Shown here piece by piece: positions 1 to 10,642 of a stretch of DNA of 61,935 nucleotides. The notes under the pieces were generated by a model that saw only the letters and a list, made by a program, of their open reading frames with translations, had not been told where the DNA came from and did not search any database. The stretch's first letter is position 1. Each line of letters starts with the position of its first letter. Source of the stretch: Bremia lactucae (taxonomy: Eukaryota; Oomycota; Peronosporomycetes; Peronosporales; Peronosporaceae); NCBI RefSeq assembly GCF_004359215.1, contig NC_090613.1, positions 5,047,222-5,109,156 on the forward strand, written 5' to 3'. The position numbers and the translations under genes are program-made.

Positions 1-677
1 AGAGGCAATGCGTACACAATAGAATTGCCACGTAGGATGCGAACGCATCCTACGTTTTACGTTGGTCGGCTCCGCCCGTACCATCAGTACGCGGCTTCTT
101 CCGAGGACGGATTTGACCACCCTTTTCAAGAATCCCCAAAAGATTCTTGTGATCGCGAACCAGATTCTCATGTTGAACCTGAAGTTTCTCATGCCGGTTC
201 CGAATATCCTCGAAACTACGATGAGCTGACGACAGCTCATCGCAAACAGCATGATACTTCCGTTCGTACTCCTACATGGAGTACGCACTCTTCGAACGGT
301 CTTCCAACCGCTCGATATGGTGAGCCTACACCGTCTGCTCCAATGAATGACGCTTGCCGCGCTTGTGGTCAAGTCCCTCCTCCAAATCATGGAGGAAGTG
401 ATCCATTTTGTCGATCCTCGACATTAGATCCGACATACGGTTCGGATCTAATTTTCTTTCCTCCGCCACAACCGTTGGTGGATTCCCACGATGGTCAACG
501 TTTCCTTGTTGAACGTATCCAAATCACCGTGATGTAAAGGGGCAGTGAACGAGTTATCGTGTTCGCTGGCGCGGTTATTCACCTTCACATGACAGCTGGG
601 AGCCTCGTTCCCAGCTGGTTGTTGACGTTGAGGGCCTCGTCCGTCAGTATGTCGAGACCCATCCGATGGATCAGTAG
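1..677 (+). pseudogene. Ty3/gypsy family A pol, 3' end with chromodomain
   Basis: This is the C-terminal end of a retrotransposon polyprotein. It opens with the post-integrase motif HPTFYVGRLRPYH (about 50-92), followed by a Pro/Ser/Asp/His-rich linker to about 430. The chromodomain lead-in (PPPQPLVDSHDGQR) follows, and then the chromodomain core in a different frame from 555 (YRVRWRGYSPSHDSWEP), ending at TAG 675-677. Chromodomains of this type steer integrase to modified chromatin. A frameshift and a stop lie between about 519 and 555, so the copy is dead. The 5' part of the element is outside the window. The family's 3' LTR lies at 1857-2296. Confidence 0.85.
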
Positions 678-1211
678 GTCCATCGGAAAAGACGCGCCCC
701 TGGCACCTGTAAATCGATTGCAAAACGTTAATCGCATCTCGCATCTCGATAGAGATGCGAGCCCTTCCCCGGGGCGAAGAAAGGGGATAGCATCCCCTTT
801 TACTCGCTTCGTGTTGTCAATACAACACGGACAGGGATCACCCCACGTGAGGCATGGAAGTCCAGCCTCACGTGACAACCGATGCAATTTATACCTTGCA
901 CCGGTTGAAATTCGTTTCTCAAACTTAACGCGAATCGTGTTAAGTCTTTAAAGCCAGGCTTCGCGTCCAATATCTTTGACATTGCGAATGAATATGCTCC
1001 AGGCTTGCATAAGCGAGACTTCATCTCGCTTATTATTGCCACTATACCATCGATGCTTGAAAAAAACATCGAGATAAAAATCTTCCTCAGCGCGAAAGTT
1101 CTTCGAGCTGGGATCAAGGCCATGTAGCTTTGTCGCAATAAATAAGGGATATCTATTGTGAGGAGTAATCTCTCCAGAGAAGCTATTAATTTGCTGCTCG
1201 GGCAAAGCCAC
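585..1211 (-). other. Antisense ORF between pol and 3' LTR, one internal stop
   Basis: A single minus-strand frame runs from 1211 to 585, broken only by one stop at 948-950. It overlaps the last 90 bp of the chromodomain on the other strand. The upper half (948-1211) is a normal-looking globular sequence rich in aromatic and charged residues. The lower half (585-887 plus the sequence up to 947) has a Cys-rich patch (CLTWGDPCPCCIDN). I recognise no family. It occupies the place where some plant Ty3 lineages carry an antisense accessory ORF. It could also be chance, or a relic of an older insertion. Confidence 0.35.
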
Positions 1212-1311
1212 GGCTTCTTCTCAGGGGCAAGACGAGACATTTTAGTGTCTACGATCCCCTGAGTGGTACCCACTGAAGCAGGGGTACCACAAGAACTTTT
1301 ATTACGATGGC

Positions 1312-1557
1312 TTACGCCATCATTATCACCACGCACAGAACATGATCGAATGACGGCACGGGAGACGGTTCACGCGATGAGGAATCCTCCTCATCGTCGG
1401 AACCGAACCTGCTGCTGCGAATGCTTCCAGCATGTCTATTCGAATGAGCTTCCTCATCCGAAGGCTCATAGTCAGCCGCCTGACGATGATCAGGCGACTG
1501 TTCTGTTCTCCCCGAGTCGGCCATTTTGTCCGACTCGCTTTCGTAGTCGACCTCCAA
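1312..1557 (-). other. Antisense acidic Ser/Asp-rich ORF, 81 codons
   Basis: This minus-strand frame encodes an acidic, Ser/Asp/Glu-rich peptide (for example DDEEDSSSREPSPVPS). It lies directly upstream, in the antisense direction, of the ORF at 585-1211. One or more frameshifts between 1210 and 1336 would join the two. The composition resembles a disordered N-terminal region more than random reading of non-coding DNA. No family is recognised. Confidence 0.25.
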
Positions 1558-1677
1558 AGAGGGGTCTTATTCACTTGGTGTATCACCACGTGCACTCGCA
1601 ACATTTAGAGTTGCGGGAGAAAGTGATACTAAGGCAGACGAAACGTTGCCGCAAGAGGCAATAATTCGTCGCCCGCA

Positions 1678-1843
1678 GCTGCATGAACCGCAGCCGAAGG
1701 CGCCGCACTATTCGCATACGCACGGACTTGTTAACCATGCGATATAATAAAAAAATGATGAATCTAACTAATCAACATCGTCTTTAATAAAGTAGTCTTA
1801 TAGTGACCACTCTACCCAATGACAGTCAGAGTGATTGTCGTTT
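1678..1843. other. No gene seen; end of element interior
   Basis: AT-rich interior sequence between the antisense ORFs and the polypurine tract of family A. I see no coding frame or RNA gene. Confidence 0.5.
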
Positions 1844-1853
1844 AAGGGAGGGG
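1844..1853 (+). other. Polypurine tract of family A
   Basis: AAGGGAGGGG lies three bases before the LTR start TGTAACGGGG. This is the expected position and composition of the plus-strand primer of an LTR retrotransposon, and it confirms the orientation of the element. Confidence 0.7.
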
Positions 1854-1856
1854 TGA

Positions 1857-2296
1857 TGTAACGGGGTACAACGTTAAATGAAATAACACCTTAAGGTTGT
1901 TAATAAATATATTATCTAAAAGGTAAATAATATTTAGAGAATATTACTTTACATGGTAAAATTCTAAAAGCTTATCCATTGGTAGATATAGACCATTATA
2001 TCTACTTTCTCCGCGGTCCAGTCAGCGCTGGACGCGCGCAAAGAGAAAGACAGATAAGATTTTTAGTATATGTTTTGTATTAGTTTACAATTAAGTTAGT
2101 TTTAAGTAGATAGAAACATAAGTTCTTAATTATATTAAATACAGTTTTCTTTTAACCCTCTTTGAAGCAAGTATTTTAAAGAGAGTTTTCCTCTGCACGT
2201 ACTATTGTACGTGAAGTGACGTGAGGCACCACTTGCACTGAGGCAGTGCGAAGTGGACTTGTACTGAAACAGTACAAGTCGGCAGTGCCCCGTTAC
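1857..2296 (+). repeat. Family A LTR (3' LTR)
   Basis: About 440 bp, starting TGTAACGGGG and ending CCCCGTTAC with the last A missing. It aligns along its length with the LTRs at 49362-49801 and 51855-52294, with more differences than those two show between themselves, so it is an older copy. It contains a run of short inverted repeats near the 3' end (GCACTGAGGCAGTGC, TGTACTGAAACAGTACA). Confidence 0.85.
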
Positions 2297-2325
2297 TGAC
2301 AGCTTGTGAAACAATAACGATAACA

Positions 2326-3488
2326 TTATTCAATTTTCTTTTCTTTTGCTGCAATTTTATGGCAAATGCTGCATCTTGTAGGCCGACAGATTTGTGATGC
2401 ATTGGTAGGTTGGGGTAGGGGTAGGAGTATGATAAGAATTGAGATTAGAATCGAATTGATTTTGGGACTGGACATACTCAAATGCAGAAGGGTCCCGCTG
2501 GGTAGATGTGTTGCACGCACCAACTGGCCTTCCTCTTGTCTTGCTCGGTGGGGGGTCCTGGATTGTTGTGTTGAGTTGTTTTTGCATTGATGAGAGCATT
2601 GTTCTTTGGCGGTGAGGTAATTCTAATGCTAAGGCATCAAATACTTGGCGTCGATGTTCACCAATGCTAGATGTTGCTGTTGTTGTTCCTGCCATAGTTG
2701 GTGTTGTTGTTTGATTAAGCCACCACTGCGAATCAAAATCTTCTTTGGTGAGGGCTGTGTTGTATTGAATGAGACAGAAATTTATGTTGGCACGGGGTCA
2801 CTAACGTTCGTCTGTGCACGCCAGTGCAAAATACTGCCGTATTGTTGTTGAGGAATATTTGTGCTAGCCGAAATTGCTTGCGCGCAATATCCAAGGCATG
2901 TTTTCGATATTTTGCGCCGGACTCCTTACCGCACCGGATTGTTGTATGTAATTGCGTCGACGCATATAGATTGTGCAGCATTGCAGTTCCGGTTTTTGTT
3001 GACTTGGCTCTCGCAAGAAAGCTCTATCCTTTAACAAGCAGTTAGTAAATCGCCGGTTCATTTACCAATATTTTCAAACTCGCGTGCATTCCTTCTGGTG
3101 GTATGGCCTTAGTGCGTCACTTAGTTGGTCCATACCAAAACAACTGTTGTGTGTGATGAGATATGACAACGACAAACAGGAACAGCATGTCAGACATCAG
3201 ACTCCGTAAAGGAGTTAAACTGTTCAGATAAATAAAAGCTAACCTTCTCTTTATGAATGATCCACGTTTGTTCCAACAACGTATCACACGTGGCGAGTAT
3301 TAACCACGCAACTTTTCGAATGCTGCCGTGTAATCTTCCATTGATGATGATGAATCGAGGTTTGTCCAATCAGCTAAAAACTCATCCCAGCTCTCTCCTA
3401 CCGGTATATCGCGATTGTTCTGCAGGTTAGCAACAAGATGACTCCGGACATGCCATTGGCAGAGAAGGTTTTTGCTGTCGGGGAACAC
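2326..3488 (-). pseudogene. MULE (Mutator-like) transposase remnant
   Basis: The minus strand carries a degraded MULE transposase. Near 3300-3488 it reads FPDSKNLLCQWHVRSHL, the conserved MULE block around a Cys/Trp-His. Near 2357-2695 it has a basic tail (KTRGRPVGACNTSTQRDP) matching a segment of the MULE at 47.9-49.1 kb. At 2326-2400 a partial zinc knuckle (RCSICHK) follows. The frames are interrupted throughout and the catalytic DDE region is not intact. It abuts the end of the family A LTR. Confidence 0.7.
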
Positions 3489-3675
3489 TAATCTTATAGC
3501 ATTAAATGAGAAAGTTCCCGATCGGTTATAAAAAACGCTGCTGTCAAATGAAAATAAATGCAGGTCACTGCAAAATTGACTGTATGCCTATGAAGAATCC
3601 TGCTCAGTCTCTCCGATTAAAAACAATAAAAAGCGTAAATGAATGGTTGGTTGTTGAAAGCATGGGTAGTCCCTC

Positions 3676-3862
3676 TTGAGATGGTTTGTCGAGTTGGACG
3701 ATGCCATAAGGGCACGTCACATCATCGACGAGCAAATGCAAGTCGCATTCGCTCAATCAAATTTGGCAGGTCGTGCCAAAACTTGGGCATTGGGCCTTAA
3801 GTTGCGCAACCCATACGTCTTTGGGTCGCTAGAGGCTTTCAAAACCCGGCTCAAACAGACGA
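3676..3862 (+). pseudogene. Family A gag fragment
   Basis: The translation (WFVELDDAIRARH ... AGRAKTWALGLKLR) is nearly the same as the central gag of the copies at 50220-50400 and 52705-52890. It breaks off abruptly after LKQT. It is an isolated capsid-domain fragment with no LTR of its own nearby. Confidence 0.8.
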
Positions 3863-3939
3863 AAGCGGTTGGTCTTGTATGCGCAGTCCAGCAGCCAGAC
3901 TTTGTTTGCACAGAAGTGGTGGCATATCTCTTTTCCTAA

Positions 3940-4826
3940 ATTAGAAAGACCAAGGAGAGCAGTGAGCTGGTTGTTATCATTTCTTCGAATCGAGAAAATC
4001 AAGGACGTAGACTTATTGACAAATTATTCAGAAGGGCGTCCAGAGGTCTGCGTCCTGCAAGCTCGTTGCGTCGCATCGTTTCGGTGATTTTGTCGAGGTC
4101 TTTTGGCGTAGTTCAGAATGCCTCGTTGTTTTACCGAAGTGTTTTGAAATGATTATTCTTGGAGGCAGAGCAGCGTTATGGAGAATTAAACCTGCTGGCG
4201 CTTGTTCTCAGCAAGTCGACGTAGAGAAGGGTACGGACTAAATGGATAAAATCGTGGTGTGGTAGTCATTGTTCAAAACTACTTTCCATAACCCCTGAAC
4301 AACCCTAAGGGTCGCTTAAAAAGGACAATTGCAGCAATTCTGGCTTCTGTTTCCTGCATCTCAGGACGTTCAGGATACGGGCGGCTACCTGCATGTTCGC
4401 ACTGAAATATTTTTAGCTTAACTGCATTTTCCGGAGTTGCCCACTTTCTTTGACCGTGCTACTTTTAAAAGAAATCCATCATCAAGTGCGGCAGCCTTCA
4501 ATGCTTGCTCGCCGGATCCCATGGAGTCCCATGTTTCGGATAAAAGGCTATTAATTGACATTCCAGCTGGAATTTGTAGTATGTAAAGATGCACGACTCG
4601 TAGTATGTAAAGATGCACGGCTTGTAGTATGTAATGAGGCACGGTGTAAAGTTGTAGCCCGTGCTCGTTTTTTTTTACCTTTTTGCCAATTTATTAAAAG
4701 ATCTGAGACATGATTGTCTGAAAGTTATGGGTTAGGAAAATGGGGGGAGGCGTTTAGGAACTCCCTGTTTATATAGACGTTATTCAGTGATGTACAAATA
4801 ATCAACCAAGAGCAAATAAAAGAAAG
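3940..4826. other. No gene seen
   Basis: No convincing coding frame on either strand. The only structure seen is the small tandem repeat at 4576-4645. Confidence 0.5.
4576..4645 (+). repeat. 24-bp tandem repeat, three units
   Basis: Three consecutive units begin GTAGTATGTAA and continue AGATGCACG or, in the third, TGAGGCACG. The first two differ only in the last few bases. It is a local minisatellite with no visible coding role. Confidence 0.8.
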
Positions 4827-5025
4827 GAATCGGTATAGTCACACACCCTTTTGGCATTGCCACACCCTCCCGTCTGTTTCTCTTAATCAAATAAAAACTA
4901 TAGATTAGAGCGACAACATAAAACATTTCCATTATTCCGCTATATATAATTTCTTTAGAGTCGTCTTTAGATCCCCTTTTGGACTTTGGTACCCCCCGTA
5001 CAGTATTTTTGCGACAATGTGCGCT
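4827..5025. repeat. Unclassified dispersed repeat (CACACACCC type)
   Basis: It starts near GAATCGGTATAGTCACACACCC and includes GGCATTGCCACACCCTC. It ends near TTTAGAGTCGTCTTTAGATCC. Related pieces are at 10287-10492, at 7058-7083 (inverted end only) and at 37381-37415. There is no coding content and the class is unknown. Confidence 0.5.
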
Positions 5026-5289
5026 TGCCATCGCGTCACGGACTTTTCGTGTGATGGCTAATCATCCACTAAGTGTTGTGCCCGTTCACGCTTTTAGCAT
5101 CAAACTCGGCTATAACACCACCGAGAGGTCGGTCATAGGACGTACTTGTTAATAAGGAAACGTCGTTATCGTTTGGAGCACAGGCATTCTTGCCATGACT
5201 CCAAACTGACACTCTAAGGTGTCGTGACCACTTCTAAACCGGCAGGTTCACCAGGGCAAGTTTCCGTCGTAGAATGATACCCGTACGGG

Positions 5290-6110
5290 TCATCGTCATG
5301 TTGACGAAAATATGTCCCTCTTTCGCACCGAGCGCAGTGAGAGGTTCTCTCCACTAAGACTCGAGCTGCGCATACGAGACTGGCGTCCGAGGATGGCGCA
5401 CTCCGTTTATATAAAATGGCGTCTCAGCATGGACACTGTTAATAATAGCGAATTCCACGAAGGGCAATTGTTTGCTCCGATCCTTAGGAGCGCTACTGTG
5501 CGCAATATATCCGCCACGACCGATTGGCTCGATCGAACGGAAAAACCCGGCGTAAAACGTGGATCCCGATCCGGCACTATGGATTCGGACATCCCGTGTA
5601 GTCAGTACACATAATCCAGGACAAGAGAGCTGCCTCCTTGCCTGTGATCGTGGTGCTACCTGGTGCTAAATGCACCATTTTGCCAGTCTGTCTACAAAAC
5701 GATCCGGCCCTTATGGCCAGGCGGCATGCCAAACATGAAGCCCAGACTGACCGACTTTCAACAATTCGTTGGAATCAGCAGCGGCTTCAGTGGCGCACTG
5801 CTGGACGGTGTAGGCTGAATGCGCTGACACTCTTCGCAGGAACGAATTGAGTTGGCCACACCCAAATTTCTCTGACACTCGTAAGAATGTCTTTACACGG
5901 CCTAGATACCCATCTAATGGTGCTTCATGGAGCTCGTGAAGTATCTTCAGCTTCCGATCTGTGTCACGAGGGACGTGGGTTCGTAAGCAAGGTGACAGCC
6001 GATGCCATAACAGGCCATTGCTGTAGCTAAAGCGATTTAGCTTAGCATTCAGGTGCGACGGAAGGGTTACCTTTCGTCCACTAAAGTTATTCAACAGCAG
6101 TGAAAATGTT
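5290..6110 (-). pseudogene. Family B integrase remnant
   Basis: Minus-strand fragments of an integrase. The 5711-6094 frame covers the region before and around the zinc-binding domain (HDTD-type spacer, LHELHEAP). The 5407-5592 frame reads SDRDPRFTPGF-like sequence with a changed start, the core-domain motif. Frames shift several times. It belongs to the minus-strand family B element whose LTR is at 9731-10222. Confidence 0.7.
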
Positions 6111-6294
6111 CGTACTGGTTGTAACTCTCCTTTATTTGGAGGCCAACGATCTCGTCAAGTGGTAGACCTTCATGGCTGCCAATGTTGACGACTCAACTTT
6201 TGCCTTAGGACGAGACACACTTTCCTGGTATCTTGCCTCGAATTCTGGTCTGCGCGATAACGCGTCAGCCTAGACGTTCGACTTACCCGGCTTG

Positions 6295-6990
6295 TATTTG
6301 CCTTTAAAAGTAAATTCAGAGAAGAATAGAAGTCATATTGCCACTTTAGGCGAGAGGTGCCAAATAATATTGTGGTCCGCAGTGATGCGTGATCCGTTTA
6401 AAGCACAAATGGCTCTGTGCCTAATAGGTGCAAGCGAAACTTCACAATAGCACATTTTATTGAAAGTAGTTCCTTGTACAGGATAATTCAGTTCCGCGGC
6501 TTTCATAAGCAGGGACTGATAAGAAATGACACTGTCAACGCCGTCGTCATCCTTCGGCATTAGCGCACTGCCGATTGCAAAATTGCTTGCAATGCAGACG
6601 ACGCTTAAGAGCTTATCCGCGTCTGGCAATGCCAATATTAGTGCCTTTACAAGAGATTGCATCACTGATGTGAACGCATCTACATGTTCGTTTGACAAAA
6701 TCCGTTTTGCATCTTTTTAAGGAGGTCAGACAAAAGTTTAGTCCGCTCCGCATATTCTTGCTATACTTATGCAGGTAATTAGCTAGCCCCAAGAATTGGC
6801 GCAAATCCTTCACGTGTCGCGGGGCTGGCTATTCTTTTTCAGTTTTACCTTGTCTGGCGCAAACCCTTCACGTGTCATAGGATTGGCCATTCCTTTACAG
6901 CCCCTACCTTGTCTGGGTCTGCTCGTACGCCATGTGTACCCAAGATGCAGCCCGGCACAGGTATCTCGGGGACCCATTTCGTACTTAGCA
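6295..6990 (-). pseudogene. Family B RT thumb and RNase H remnant
   Basis: The minus strand gives the RT connection motif (LRQFLGLANYLHKYS) near 6750-6813 and the RNase H start (SVVCIASNFAIGSALM) near 6540-6620. The RNase H catalytic Asp of the usual VVCDAS motif is replaced (Ile). The frames are broken. It continues the polyprotein order between the RT at 7593-8174 and the integrase at 5290-6110. Confidence 0.75.
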
Positions 6991-7040
6991 CGACATGTAT
7001 ATGCGAGGAGACGAGTATTTGCGACGATTACAGTGACATG

Positions 7041-7243
7041 ACGTTTTTATTTCTTACAGAGGATCTAAAGACGACTCTAAAGGAATAATTGTTAATTTTG
7101 CAATTTGGCAAAATGGTCCATACCATGAAAAATATGTTATATTGTCATTCGTAATCTGAAACGGGCTTTCGTCCACTCGGGTCCATATTGTCCTTCGAGA
7201 CGCCAGGAAAACTGAGACCTAGAATAAGACGCACATTTACAAG
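7041..7243. other. Insertion splitting the RT; no gene seen
   Basis: This stretch interrupts the RT between its palm and thumb regions. It contains the inverted end of the dispersed repeat seen at 4827-5025 (GGATCTAAAGACGACTCTAAA at 7063-7083). No coding frame is seen. Confidence 0.45.
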
Positions 7244-7381
7244 TTGATGTACAATTGGGCGTCCTTCGAAGTCTGCAACACAGCGTCTAAATGACGCTTA
7301 TGCGACTATATTTTGATGTACAATTGGGCGTCCTTCAAAGTCTGCAACACAGCGTCTAAATGACGCTTATGCGACTATATT
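7244..7381 (+). repeat. 69-bp direct tandem duplication
   Basis: Two adjacent copies of a 69-bp segment (GATGTACAATTGGGCGTCC...) differ at one or two bases. It lies inside a decayed RT region and looks like a recent replication-slippage duplication. Confidence 0.85.
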
Positions 7382-7384
7382 TCG

Positions 7385-8174
7385 CTCAGCCCGTCCTCGG
7401 CCCTACAATGAACGAATTCATCGTCCAAGTTATAAGGCGCGTAGGCACGGTGCTGATTCATCATGTGAGCCACCGCTCGGTTGAATGTCGCTAGTGCGTT
7501 TTTAAAACTTAAAGCAGCACAAGCCGCTCCCAAAGCATACCGCTTCGGGTGCTTACTGTCGGTTTGACTACATCGGACTCTCTCATGAGTACCTAATTGT
7601 AGCCATGTTTTAAATCCAACGCGGAAAAGACAGTGACTTTCCCATGGAGTTCAACAGGACATCTGTCCGCGAGATTGACGCTTGCGCGCCGGAATGACGG
7701 CTGTGTTTTGCTTATTGTAAGCGTGAGCCACGCGCCATTCCCCTGTGGCTTTACGTACACAGAAGGTCGGGTTGCAGTGAGGCGACATGCTCTCACGTAC
7801 ATGTCCAGCCTTGGCACACTTTTCGTAGAACTTATCGATATAATCGAATTTTCATTCGGCAACGGCCATTGTCTGGTCTCACAAGATTTGGTGCCAGGTT
7901 TCGAATTAATTTCGTGCTTGATGCCCCTATCGGCCGGTAGGCGGCTCGGCACTTCTTCTAGGAACACATTACGAGGTTTTCATAGAATCTCATAGAACGG
8001 GCTGTCCTTCAAAGCATCCCAGCCTTGAGCATTAAAACGTTTTATTTTGTCTATTTCCAAGACGCTCATGTCCATTGGGGATGACGAGAAATAGTCCACC
8101 AAGTTCTCTTCTGGAATTGGTGCGACAACTTCGTGGATCTTTTCTTCCTTAAGTTCGGACGGAACAGATCCCAC
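7385..8174 (-). pseudogene. Family B reverse transcriptase remnant
   Basis: Minus-strand RT N-terminal half. It has EVPSRLPADRGIKHEI and a degraded form of the TRQWPLP motif, closely matching the better preserved copy at 39944-40561. The palm region reads toward 7385 with stops and shifts. Confidence 0.75.
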
Positions 8175-8394
8175 GGCATCTCCGGGAGCTCAACTATCTC
8201 CTCGGCAGATATTAGGCGTGCTAGAGCACTTCAATTGAGGATGCCTCCGCCATTTTGTCTTCGACGGCCTCGTACACCTCGTTCGAAAGCTCGTCCCTTT
8301 TCGCCGGGACTGATTCAAATGTATCTCATTTTGACGTGCCTTTAATAGTCCTTATCTGTCGGGTACTCGTTTTTCTAGTCACCACGACCTTTGA

Positions 8395-8960
8395 CTAGGG
8401 AGCGGGTGTCGTTGCTCTCTCTACTAACGCACCCGTTCCAACCGCACCAGGCTTTAAACTCTGTGCCGGTTCTTGCGACGCTTGACTTCTTGTCAGATCG
8501 CTATCTACTGCCACTTGCTCTCGGCTCTGTGCAGGGCGATTGGACGCATGACTACTTGTCGTCGTCCTTTTCACTACACCGATCTCTTCGAGCTGGGTAG
8601 GATTTGGTGACGTTTGGCATCCCGTCAACGCACCCTCAACTGTGTTGTACACGACATCAGTTGCATAAGCATCTCGCATTAGCACATCATTTCCGGTGTC
8701 CTTCGTTAAGTTAGCAACTGTGCGTGTACGCCAGTCCATCCATGGTTGAAGTCTTGCCAACCATGGCATGCCTAGGATGGCTCTGCATACCTAGCACTGG
8801 AACTTCTCTCTACAGGAGAAATCACTAAAGCTGAAGGCGAGTGCAAGTTAAACTCCCTCAGACTTTACGAGCGCGCCGTTCGCTAAACGAACGATTGCCT
8901 CTTCTCGCTTGCCATCCTTGCAAAGCGAATCATACATCGGCGGTCTCTTTCTAGGTTGGG
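8395..8960 (-). pseudogene. Family B protease and linker remnant
   Basis: The minus strand reads the LARLQPWMDWRTRTVANL-type segment that follows the aspartic protease, then the Ser/Ala/Pro-rich protease-RT linker. Between 8800 and 8960 it has the NGALVKS-like protease flank. It is broken by stops. The order gag-protease-RT on the minus strand is kept with its neighbours. Confidence 0.65.
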
Positions 8961-9690
8961 GTCTTCTTGGTGGGCGTCTTAGCCTCAACAGGGACTCTGG
9001 CATAGCAGCGATCCATTATATGGCCGCGCTTGCCGCACTTGTAGCAGATTACGTCTGCATTGCTTAACTCTATAGGAGTGGCATCCGACCTCATGGTCGA
9101 CGACTTCTACCAAGCAGTCGCCGAGGCACTGTTGTAGAATCGTTCCTAAAAAAAGGCAATTTGGATTTCCTCTTCCATCGTCGACGGCAAGACAAAAATT
9201 CGCGCCATGTATCAGCCGCCGAACAGCGCAGTGTTGCTTCTGGAGCGGCGACAGGCGAAGTGATCCCAGCAAGAATATGTGCAGGGGAGATGCCCTTGCT
9301 GTCGGCGTCCACTACTACGGATCGATATCGGAACACACTAAGGTGCCCACGTTTATGCACGGACTGCGGAAGGGGCCATCGCGACAGGCCCTTTTTTAGA
9401 AAGGTACGCCTTACCGTCCACCAAAAGCGTCGAGTACATGTCAACAGTCCTGTTGAGAGCCTCGCTCCGAGCCAGCTCACGCCTAAGATCATCCAGAGTC
9501 TTAGTGACGGACTACGCCGCAGCATTGCCCCTTCACTGTCTGAGCACGAACGCCTCAAACTGCTCCAACTGAGCAACAGGGCTTGCTCACTAAGTCCCTG
9601 CGCCAAGTGCCCTGCCACCTTCCGATGATGTTCGGAGAGGTGAGGAAAATGAGCCCAATCGATATTGAGGCTCGTTCTCACTGACACGTT
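8961..9690 (-). pseudogene. Family B gag remnant
   Basis: Minus-strand capsid and nucleocapsid fragments. 8985-9272 includes the zinc-knuckle region with several substitutions, and 9091-9687 covers the gag N-terminal part. It matches the copies at 21373-22208 and 38042-39017. Frameshifts are frequent. Confidence 0.7.
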
Positions 9691-9730
9691 CAGAGAGACG
9701 GGTCGTGGGAAGGACTACTAGAGCTACCAA

Positions 9731-10222
9731 GTGTAGGCGGGCGTTACTATAGCAGCCACGATCTACTTAAGCACACACCTTTAAGCACAGTGAGGAAGCA
9801 ATTTGACCGTCTTCTCTAACGTGCAGTCAGGTAGTTGGTAGGCGCCTAAGCGACATATCTCAACGAACTAAGTACCTTAGGACAAGTGTCGTCACGGAAG
9901 CGGTATACGGCTTAACGTGCGCAGGAACTACTTTTAAGACTGATTTATGTTTTACAAAATTAAATATAAAACCTTTTAATTATGAATTGATGCCATCTCT
10001 GTGGATGTGAAACTCTATTTGGCGCGCGTTTTATTTTTATAAGCGTCGTCAGCCTCAGACGTCATCCTTTTTAATATGAATGCACCTGTGTGCATCACAT
10101 GCACAAGGGTGGGTCACCATGTGAACCTCATCCGAAAACAGGTTATTCGTTACACGAGTGAATCGACCATCCCGTTAAGTATACTTAACGGGCGTGTAAC
10201 ATAAATCAGTTAGCCCGTTACA
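9731..10222 (-). repeat. Family B LTR (5' LTR of the minus-strand element)
   Basis: Read on the minus strand it starts TGTAACGGGCTAAC and ends GCCCGCCTACA. It carries the family's internal GTGCATCACATGCAC-type inverted repeat. The gag lies immediately downstream in the minus direction, so this is the 5' LTR. Confidence 0.85.
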
Positions 10223-10286
10223 CGTGTTACGTGTTTTAGAGGTGGCATTTCCATAACACGAGCAATACTTTTAGCGAGTCGGTGTG

Positions 10287-10492
10287 CCGACACCCTTTTT
10301 GGTATTGCCACATCCTCTCCCTGTCTGTAGTGAATTCAACGTCATTAAAAATATTCTCACTGTATCGGTCATTCCACTGCATCCAAAATTCAACAGTTGA
10401 TCTTTTAGAATTGTCTTTAGATTGTGCTTTGGCCTTCAAAACATCAATTCCCCGAAATTACATAAGGGAATCGCTATAGCCACACACCCTAA
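10287..10492. repeat. Unclassified dispersed repeat (CACACACCC type)
   Basis: It has ACACCCTTTTTGGTATTGCCACATCC at the left, TTTAGAATTGTCTTTAGAT in the middle and ATAGCCACACACCCT at the right. The same parts occur in a different arrangement at 4827-5025. It could be a small non-autonomous element; no terminal repeat or target duplication is proven. Confidence 0.45.
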
Positions 10493-10642
10493 TTATCAAA
10501 ATGAGAGTAGTGTAATGGATAGCTCCTGCACTTGATTGGCAGTCAAAAAGTGAGCGACAAGAAAGAGCAACAAATCGAGCACGAGAGAGGTTGAGCTAGA
10601 AATATGCGATAAGGGTCGGGAATGCGCTCTTGTGCATGCATG

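Noticed and set aside
10505..10550. tRNA-like stretch with an A-box-like TAGTGTAATGG
   Set aside because: No B box at the right distance and no cloverleaf could be folded by hand; at best the head of a SINE.
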